From positions 62,001 to 126,000 of the forward strand of contig QYAI01000071.1 of the NCBI GenBank assembly GCA_003988855.1: a DNA stretch of 64,000 bases, in the 5' to 3' direction. Each line of letters starts with the position of its first letter. The stretch's first letter is position 1. The translations under genes and the position numbers were made by a program. Shown piece by piece: positions 56,541-64,000 of the stretch. A model generated the notes under the pieces. That model was not told the origin of the DNA, did no database searches, and saw only the letters and a list, made by a program, of their open reading frames with translations. The stretch comes from Arachnopeziza araneosa. Its lineage: Eukaryota; Ascomycota; Leotiomycetes; Helotiales; Arachnopezizaceae.

Positions 56541-58695
56541 ATGTCTCTTCCTGTATCTGATGGCGGCCCCTTTCGGGATGCTCAAGAGGCTGCTGCAACG
56601 CCAACGTGTCTGATATGCGACCGCATTGCTAAAGCCGCTCTCTACTGCTTCTCTCCGGAACGCACAGAAGCTGACATCTTGGCTTGGCCAGGTCGAATTC
56701 TGTCTATCGGAAAGGCTGAGTGGCTTTTTCAGAGCTCAGATTGTGAGACATGTAGGCGTTGGAAAGCATGTGTGGCCAGTATCGTGCGGCGCATATATAT
56801 GAATCCCGAGTTGTATGAAACACTAAACCTAAATTTCTCCAGACAAAGCAGGGTGGTAAGTCAAAGGCACAGACAGAATTTGTTCTATGATAGTTAATAG
56901 CTTCATGTAGGACATATCCTTTGGACGAAATGTACTAGCCAGTTTCACGCCGACACCAAACCCTGGTCTTAGGCTCGAATGGGCCAAGTCCGACGTTATC
57001 GATATGGAGACTATAAAACACTGGCCCTTATCATGCGAGGCCACTCATGGCGAGAATTGTGCCAACCGGTCACGGATGAGTCCTACATTTTCTCTCACAA
57101 TGATTGATGTTGAGGAGAATTGCCTAGCATATGTCTACGGCGAAACGAAATACCTGGCGTTGAGCTACGTCTGGGGCAAGTTGCCTGGTACTCTTGAGGC
57201 AACGAAGGCAAACGTTGCATCCCTTTTTGCAAAGGGCTCTTTGGCAAAAGCTGAAAACTCGTCCAAGATTCCCCGCACCGTTTTGGATGCGATGTCGCTT
57301 ACGGCTCAGTTTGGTATTCGCTATCTGTGGGTGGACCGCCTCTGTATTGTCCAGGACGTTGCACGCATCATGTCAGAGCAGTTATCACAGATGGGAGGAC
57401 TCTATGCAAACTCTTACTTCACGATCATCGCAGCAGATGGCCATGATGCTGATCATGGTCTTCGAGGTACTCGTCAAAATTCCACGCACCGAAGGAATCT
57501 CACGGCCCTCAATTTCCCGCACAACGTGAGATTATATTTTGATGAACTTTCTGAATTCGAGGAAAGCAGAGCGCCTTGGTTCGGCAGAGCATGGACATAT
57601 CAAGAGCGAAGTCTCGCACATCGAGTACTCGTCTTTGTACAAGATACGGTACGCTGGGAGTGCCGTGAAGCCAGATGGGAAGAGCTCTACCCTCACCAAA
57701 CTCAGACAAAGCGACGCCATGAGTTTTCGTCACTTGCGCTCGACCCTCCTAAATATCCAGACCTGGACTCATACTATAGCATGGTAAATGCTTTCAATAT
57801 ACGGGATCTTTCCTTTGACAATGATGCCCACAGAGCATTCTCTGCTATACTTAACGTCCTGAGCAATCAGTTTGCGGGAGGGTTTCATTTTGGAATTCCA
57901 GATATCGCGTTCGATATTGGACTTCTCTGGCATGCAAACTTGCCATGCCGGCGGAGGATCGCATTTCCATCATGGTCCTGGCTGGGCAGAGCAGGAGACG
58001 TTGGTCTGAATAGAGTGATGACCATGGCATGGCCAGGAGCGAGATCAAGAAGTCTCTGGGCCAACTCAAGGAACTTGGGGCAACCCCAAATTCATCCGCT
58101 TAATCGGTATCAAAAAATAAGGGCAGATGGTGCTCATATGTTGGTGGACAACTCTTACAGTTCTTACCAAGCCTCTGGAGATGGTTTTGGAAAATGGTCC
58201 ACCGACCCCACATCTGGATACATCCACCCAGATATCGCGGATCTAGTATTTGAACAACCTTTTCCTATTCCCACGGAGGCGCTAGTCGCGGACTGCAGCA
58301 ACTGGACCACGCACCTTAGATTCAGCGCGGCTAGTTGCGTCATGAACTGCAGAGCTTGGCGTCAAGGGGAAAATGATCAAGAATTCTTGCATCTAAATAG
58401 ACGTCTCCTACGACTTGTATATAGAGACGACGATTGGTTAGGCGTTCTGCATCCAGATGGTGATGGTTTCACTGGTGCATGCACCTTGATAAGCATATCA
58501 AGATTCGACCCAGGCCGATACAGCTATTTTCTCGATGAGGTATCACCCGACCTAATGGGACCTTCTCACGATTGCTACAATGTACTCTGGATTGAATGGG
58601 AAGGTGACGTTGCTTATAGAAAAGGTGTTAGTAGGGTTAAGAAGAAGGCTTGGGAACAACAAGATTTGAAGCAAATTGATGTAGTTCTTGGCTAA
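56541..58695 (+). CDS. HET-domain protein, intact
   Basis: Exons 56541-56855 and 56911-58695 (55-nt intron, GTAAGT donor) give 699 residues. An N-terminal cysteine cluster is visible (CLICDRIAKAALYC, later CETCRRWKAC). The HET domain starts KYLALSYVWGKLPGTLEA and continues IRYLWVDRLCIVQD, SEQLSQMGGLYANSYFTIIAAD and GRAWTYQERSLAHRVLVF. PSWSWLGRAGDVG lies about 120 residues later. The C-terminal third is conserved-looking but without a named domain. The start ATG 56541 lies 90 bases after the MITE, so the MITE sits in the promoter. Expected role: trigger of incompatibility-type cell death. Confidence 0.88.
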
Positions 58696-59348
58696 CAGCA
58701 AGATTCACTCACTAGTGGGTATTTAAATACTATATATGGGTTATAATACAGTCGATCTAAGAATTAACAGAAAAGATATCTAATTTTTTGTTGATACGCG
58801 ACAGAATTCGTTTGATACAACGGAGCGGTACAGAAAAGTTACCACCTTTCAAAATTGAAGTCAGCGAGGCGACTGTGATAAACTTATTAACCTCGCATCC
58901 TATTTTCGAGCGCAGCAGATGTTGATATTGATGCTAAAACTGAAGGGTTTAACTATTAAAATCCGAATTTTTCGTGAAGAAAAAACTTGCACTTCATTAG
59001 AAAGGCGTAGTAAGTTCCCGGAGGGATAGATGCCCATCTGATGGATGCTATATCGAAGTTTGATGGGCTGCGTAAAAGTGGCTGCTAAATATTTAGCCGT
59101 GCTTCAATGAGATTAAGGACTCTGATATAGTACGAGTACCCTTGCGTGGTAAGGAGCCGGCAATACCCCAATATACGTCGTAAATCACGGTCATTGTACA
59201 TGACGTGCAGTTGTATGAAATGATATCGATGATATTATATTCTAGTAAATACCCGGTCCTCAACTTAAGGGGGTTGAGGGGTTGTTTTCCGTAGCTAGAT
59301 TCGAGTTTACACTTTGAGCTTTCGCTTCCAAAGCATATCTGACACTCC
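58696..59348. other. Convergent intergenic region
   Basis: 3' regions of the HET and WD40 genes; no gene recognised. Confidence 0.45.
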
Positions 59349-60608
59349 TTAATAGATATCCCAGATCTGCAGCCAGGCACTCCCATGGTAAAAGACTACC
59401 AAGGCTACTCTACCGTCTTGGAGAAAAGCTACTTTGTAGAGAGCATCAATCTTCCCTTGCTGTCTTAGTCGACCTAATTGCAGCCCGCTTTCCACATCCA
59501 GTAAGACAACCGATCCATCCGCACCCCCGCCAAGAATTTTCACTCCATCCGAATCTAAGCTCGTAACACTCAAATGGTGTACCTCGAGCCGATGTATCAG
59601 CTCTGGTATGTTTTCCAGGGACCAGACACAGATTACCCCCGAGGAATCCGAACTGATGAGTGTCGAGTCGGTGGAGATGAGTTGATTTACAAGAGCCGAA
59701 TGTCCCTGAAGAATCTTAAGGCACGTCCTGATCTATTGGTTAGCATGCAGGATAGAGTTCAAGTGCCATAAGAGAACTTGACAAGCAAGAGCAGTTGGAG
59801 CAGCTCACCCATCTTTAACGTCCCACACCCGAATAAAGGTATCCAAGCCAGCAGTTAACGCTTGTCCAGCTCCAACGCCAACAAACGCAACGCGATAAAG
59901 AGCAGCTTCATGGCCTTGTAGTTTATGAAGGAGGACAAGTCCACCATCTGTCACACGGCAGACACTTGCCGTTCCATCTTGACTTCCCGAGAGGAGCAGG
60001 CTCTCGTCGCCAGATAAAGCGATACTGCGCACTGTCTCGGTGTGCGCGATCAACACAGCAGTGCAAACACCCTCTACAACGTCCCATAACCGAATGGTGC
60101 TATCACGCGATCCAGAGATGATTTTTTTTCCGTCGCTCAGGATCGCGAGTGAGCGGACGGTGGATGTGTGTCCGCGTAGAGTTTTCCGATGCTCGCTAAG
60201 TGAAACCAAGGAAGAGTGTTAAATCGTGATGCTGAAGACGCTAGACAGGAAACAATGATGGAATGCATTCCTTCAACGTAGCCCACAAACTACAGAGTGC
60301 TGGCTGGGTACTCACCCGGTAGCGAGATCCCATATCTCAATGAGGCTCTCAGAGCCACCGCTTGCAAGCGCATCTCCCTGGACAGCAAGAGCCCAGATAG
60401 CGCCACCGCTACGCCCGCCTTGAGTAGCAGACAATGTGCTCCTGCGTGCGCCTTGTGTGTCGAAGACGGAAATCTCCCCGTCATCCATGCCAATGATGAT
60501 GGAGTTCTCGGTAAAGTGAGAGACGCTTGGCACCGCATCTGTGGCAGGGCCTGCAGATACCTGCTGCGAGTGGACACATGTTCCAATGAGCGGAGGGTTC
60601 GTTGCCAT
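59349..60608 (-). CDS. WD40-repeat protein
   Basis: Exons 60608-60316, 60195-59809 and 59727-59349 give 352 residues, phases consistent. Repeats are clear: ALASGGSESLIEIWDLATG, then IISGSRDSTIRLWDVVEG, LLLSGSQDGTASVCRV, ALTAGLDTFIRVWDVKDG and LISSDSSGVICVWSLEN. A last, weaker blade ends LQIWDIY. About seven blades are expected, making a single beta-propeller. No F-box, NACHT or other fused domain is present. It is likely a protein-interaction scaffold; its location next to HET genes may or may not be meaningful, since propellers are common NLR sensors in fungi. Confidence 0.85.
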
Positions 60609-61384
60609 ATTTGCTTATTCTGGTACACTGTGGTCGAACAGTTTCGTTGAATATAAACTCTGACGTTGATATTGAGCCTTTTTGGGAGAGTAGAGAATGG
60701 ATGTTGGGCTTGAGACTTTAGCCGGGTTGGCTGATGGGATCTCTCGCTTACTACGTAGAATTGTTCGCTCGGCCATGTGCCTTGTACGTGGTACTTTCAG
60801 TTACATTCTGCCATTTAACTGCTCAAATCGATTTAAAATCGGGGCTTTCTCGGCTCATCAAGTCCCAGCTTGGCGTAGGGTTCTCTAGCTTAGTTATGGG
60901 GAATCACAAATGATCAGCAGCCGAGTTGAAGGAAGGATCTAATAACTTGACTTGTGGCGCCGCTGCCTCGGCTAAGAAGAACTTAAAATAACAACTGTAC
61001 AGAGGTTGAAACTAAGGAACGGATTACTTGCAGCTGGACTTCCTTGGCTTCCCTACAGTACACGAAAATGGCAGTTGAAGGATGGACAGGATTTCTGACT
61101 TGAAACTTGATACCCTTCGCCTTATATTCTTCAGCAATTCATAAATCTCAAGTTCTCTAATTTTCTCTCGGTAATCATGGGTTCTATAGTCGAGACACAG
61201 AATAGTGTAACTATTCCAGCTCCAGCTCCAGCTTCGCTTCAAGCCATTTCCAAGTACCCTCCGGATTTCGAAACCCAGGTGCATGCAGTTACAAATTGGC
61301 TAAGAAATCAACATTTGTTCTGCCCTCCCACTCGCTGACGGGTCCAAGCACAATTCTTCCGCGACCGCAAGGTTCTCTGCGTTA
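60609..61384. other. Intergenic region
   Basis: Upstream of the WD40 gene. A 53-codon plus-strand ORF (61177-61338) has no motif and overlaps the 3' flank of the cysteine-rich gene; it was not called. Confidence 0.4.
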
Positions 61385-61691
61385 TCATGGTGCGCAACCA
61401 TTATTGATGCAACCTGAATGACAGGCGGGGCCGCAATCACTGTTTTGGAGACAGAAGTTAAGCAGGCATCGAGGTGGAGGAGGAAGTCCACAGCAAATAT
61501 CGGATTCGGGGTTCTCCTGGGAAGTCTTAGCTATCATCAATGGCAAGGGGAAAGAGCTTCGACTGTGTACTTACCGAGTGATCTTCCCGCACAGCCTTGT
61601 AATTTCCTTCCACAGGACTGCCTGATGTCGTTACAATAATACTGCTAATGCCCAAAGCAACGTAGAGGGTAGCGAGCTTGAGAGAGAGCAT
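61385..61691 (-). CDS. Small cysteine-rich secreted protein, intact
   Basis: Two exons (61691-61575, 61516-61385; 58-nt intron, GTAAGT..CAG) encode 82 residues. Residues 1-25 form a signal peptide (LSLKLATLYVALGISSIIV). The mature part holds eight cysteines, all in exon 2: DICCGLPPPPRC, LLNFC, NSDCGPACHSGC and NNGCAP. This size, secretion signal and Cys density fit fungal effector-like or antimicrobial-type peptides. I recognise no named family. The intron separates the signal/propeptide from the cysteine module, a common layout for such genes. Confidence 0.7.
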
Positions 61692-61929
61692 GACGAAGTA
61701 AAAGATGAACTTTTGTATTGGATGGTTGAGAAAACTTGTGTTATGGTATCGTCTCACTGCCACAGTATGGATACAAGATCTTGGAATCATGCGGTCTTGA
61801 ATTGTTATATATCGAGGAACTACCCAGACAACCAAACTCCAGGTCCCATAGGTAGCCGGGGTTGGACAATAGCTACGCCCTTATCTTTCAGTGATGACGA
61901 CAAAAGCTGTGTTTTATAGAAGGTGGCTA

Positions 61930-62500
61930 AAAACCGCGCCGTGATTTTCCGATTCAAGCGAGTGACGGCTTTGTAGGAGCTGCTTAGAAGGCTTACAACA
62001 CTACCAAAGTCTGATGCCTGCTCTGCTCAGTTGGCGAGGAAAAGGTTGTCTGAGAGGCCGGCTACAAGGCTTGTTACGGTAGGAGTTGCGCCGCTAGCTT
62101 TCGGCGACGTATGATAAAAGTTAGCATCAAAATTGTTTTCAAAGATGGCAAGTTAAACATACGCTGTTCCTTCCGATTTACGTAAGCGGCAGCTTTGTCA
62201 GATGCTACTTACGTAGATAGAAGCTTATTGCTACATCAGCTGCGCCGCTATCTTCCAGCGACACATGATGAGAGTTAATATGAAAACTGCTTCTCAGACA
62301 AGGTCAGCTAAAAGCGCCGTTAGTTCCGATTTAGGCAAGTGATAGCTTCGTAAGTGGCAACCCAGAAGGTTTGTTAGCTACAGCTGCTACGCCGCTATGT
62401 TCCGGCAATGCGTAATGGAAGTGGTTATCGAAGTTGCTTCTCAAGGAGAGTGCTGAAGACGCGGGGTTTTCCCGATTCAAGTAATTGACGGGATCATGTT
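61930..62500 (+). repeat. Degenerate ~150-bp tandem repeat between two cysteine-rich genes
   Basis: The phrase G(C/T)TGCGCCGCTA..TT(C)CGGCGAC..ATGAT recurs near 62085, 62240 and 62385. The phrase TTCCGATT(T/C)A..AAG..GCTTCGTA-like recurs near 61945, 62170, 62320 and 62470. Copies have diverged and the spacing is about 145-225 bases. Confidence 0.6.
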
Positions 62501-62705
62501 GTTGGCATTAACATTGATTCTAATCCAGTAGGTGACACGGCGACGCAGTGCTTTCACAATTCCGAGCTCCAAAAAACAAATAATAGGAGTTATTCAGGAG
62601 GGTATTCTTGATATAGGTACAAAGGTGGGTAGAACGGGCTGAAACAAGACTATTTCTCATCCATCTTCTTTCTTGCAGACACAGACCCGTACTTTACCTG
62701 GAAAC

Positions 62706-63445
62706 ATGAACTCAATCACGGCTGGCCTCCTTCTCTGGTACCTCCTCTCCTTCATCGTGGAATTCTCCACCGCAGACATCGACAGGTGCAAGACTGGTGA
62801 TTACGGTGGCCTTGGCGGCACCACATGTGAAGGTCTGACGTGCGCTAGAGCGTGCAATGCTTTAGGATGCGGATAGACCTGCCGCTGCACTGGTACGTGC
62901 AGCATCTTCTGCCCGAACGGAAACTGCCTTGCGTGCTGCAGCTGCTACAGAGATATAAACACGGGGGTTGGGGGTGTGGTCACCGCAATGTTTGATCACT
63001 CCGTGTATGTCGTCAACAAGAGTCAAGTTCCAGCAGATAGTACGTATTCGACACCTATTTATCGAGAAATACTGACTCCGAGTCTGTAGTCAGCAACATG
63101 GACATCCTCCACAGTACCCTTCTACCATTGAACCAAACATGGTCGCAGGTTCATGAGAACGGCACTTACTATGAGACTGAGTGTTGTGATTGCCACACAG
63201 ACTCCAACTCGGTACTTGTACCCCGTTGTAGTGGTCCTGGCTGCCAATTTGAATGTGAGCTTGAAGGAGGTACATTGGGGTGCTATAGTAGCTGCTCGTG
63301 CGCTGGGGGTGAGAATGGCTGCAGTATTCATTATTCGGTTACAGAATGCAGGGCTATATGTTCATGCAGCGTAAACTTATTGGGACTTGCTGAGTGCTGC
63401 GGAGGGCTCGAGAATATTCTCTCGCAATCGCAATGGCACAATTGA
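62706..63445 (+). pseudogene. Cysteine-rich secreted protein interrupted by one TAG
   Basis: ATG 62706 starts a signal peptide (ITAGLLLWYLLSFIVEFSTA). The frame then reads CKTGDYGGLGGTTCEGLTC and ARACNALGCG, meets TAG at 62874-62876, and continues unbroken with TCRCTGTCSIFCPNGNCLAC. An intron (63040-63089, GTACGT..TAG) in correct phase joins ECCDCHTDSN, PGCQFECELEGG, CYSSCSC and further cysteine pairs up to 63445. Apart from the single stop, the 229-codon frame is intact, with more than 25 cysteines. TGG to TAG is a plausible origin. Either the allele is newly dead, the stop is read through, or a short 56-residue peptide is made. Confidence 0.6.
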
Positions 63446-64000
63446 TTGGATTTTGTTAATGTCAATCATCTAGATGTGGCTTGTGATAAAAGTAACATGG
63501 GGAGGTGGAAGTCAATTGTCTTTCTTATTGGTTTTGGTCTCACCTTAGATCCAGCTACTACAAGGAACATAATTATGGCGCCGCACTTCTTCTTATCAAT
63601 CCTTCTTGAGAATCAGATAGATTAGACAGAGAATGATATACAATCTCAGTCAGAGAATTAAACGGGAGATCCGCACCATGGACGGTGTTATTATTGGTCC
63701 ATGAGATTTTGTGTATCGACTCCACCGATGAAAAGAGAGTCTGTACGTAACGAATATTGCGAGAAATCATTTCTTAAGGATAATCTACTTTCAAGACGAC
63801 TCGTTCAATTATATAACAGGTAACATAAAATGCACGTACTTGAAGTTAATTCAAGTTTGTGATTGTTGAAAAAAAATTAAAATTTCGTGAATTCCCTATT
63901 CCACCTGAAGAGGCTGGTTAGTAGGGCAGTCTAGATTTGTGACAACTGCATGCTCACATCTTCATAGTAAATATAGTTCCTCTATATATTTGAATGTGGA
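63446..64000. other. Intergenic region at the window end
   Basis: AT-rich; no gene recognised. Confidence 0.45.

Noticed and set aside
59349..60608. WD40 gene as sensor part of a NACHT-WD40 receptor
   Set aside because: The reading frame starts with its own ATG and there is no NACHT or NB-ARC coding upstream on the minus strand.
61177..61338. 53-codon plus-strand ORF with an Ala/Pro run
   Set aside because: Too short, no motif, and not joined to any other exon.
1..64000. tRNA, rRNA or CRISPR arrays
   Set aside because: No convincing tRNA B-box-bearing cloverleaf, rRNA segment or regularly spaced repeat array was seen by eye; a tRNAscan run would be decisive.

Overview
The window looks like chromosomal DNA of a filamentous ascomycete (Pezizomycotina; I cannot place the class securely). 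The evidence is many short introns (about 43-120 nt) with GT..AG borders, and fungal-restricted families: HET-domain proteins, SesA and SesB/NB-ARC proteins, Fungal_trans_2-type proteins, DUF3632, a CBM1 module and BBE-like FAD oxidases. Relics of mobile elements carry RIP-like stop codons. Gene models below were spliced by hand from reading frames. Where exon lengths sum to a multiple of three and a conserved motif continues across the junction, I regard the model as firm.

Layout. 1-20 kb is mostly housekeeping or metabolic: the end of an Rds1/LsdA-like ferritin-family gene, a LIV-1/ZIP zinc transporter, a small secreted CBM1 protein, an MBOAT/wax-synthase-type O-acyltransferase, a SesA-domain protein with a candidate amyloid tail, a BBE-like FAD oxidase, a tricalbin-like (Mug190-type) SMP/C2 membrane protein, a DUF3632 protein and a transcription-factor-like protein. 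21-25 kb holds two nearly intronless, GC-rich redox genes (mercuric-reductase-like flavoprotein and Old Yellow Enzyme). 26-43 kb is a decayed accessory region: a broken HET gene, another transcription-factor-like gene, an intact HET gene, a broken SesB-NLR-TPR gene, a frameshifted NmrA-like gene, a broken SDR and a carboxymuconolactone-decarboxylase-like gene. 43-45 kb contains a solo LTR and a dead Tc1/mariner transposase. 45-50 kb is a compact trio: two divergent 2-oxoglutarate/Fe(II) oxygenases and a class I/II aminotransferase. 50-61 kb holds an intact SesB-NB-ARC receptor, an AT-rich repeat block with a long-TIR MITE, an intact HET gene and a WD40 protein. 61-64 kb has two small cysteine-rich secreted proteins separated by a degenerate tandem repeat; one of them is broken by a TAG.

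How they fit together. The recurring theme is fungal self/non-self recognition and programmed cell death: three HET genes (one dead), two SesB-type NLRs (one without its nucleotide-binding domain) and one SesA/amyloid-type protein, mixed with repeats and pseudogenes as expected for a fast-evolving accessory region. The most interesting candidates are the SesA protein with its G/N/Q/V-rich tail, the oxygenase-oxygenase-aminotransferase trio, and the cysteine-rich secreted pair.
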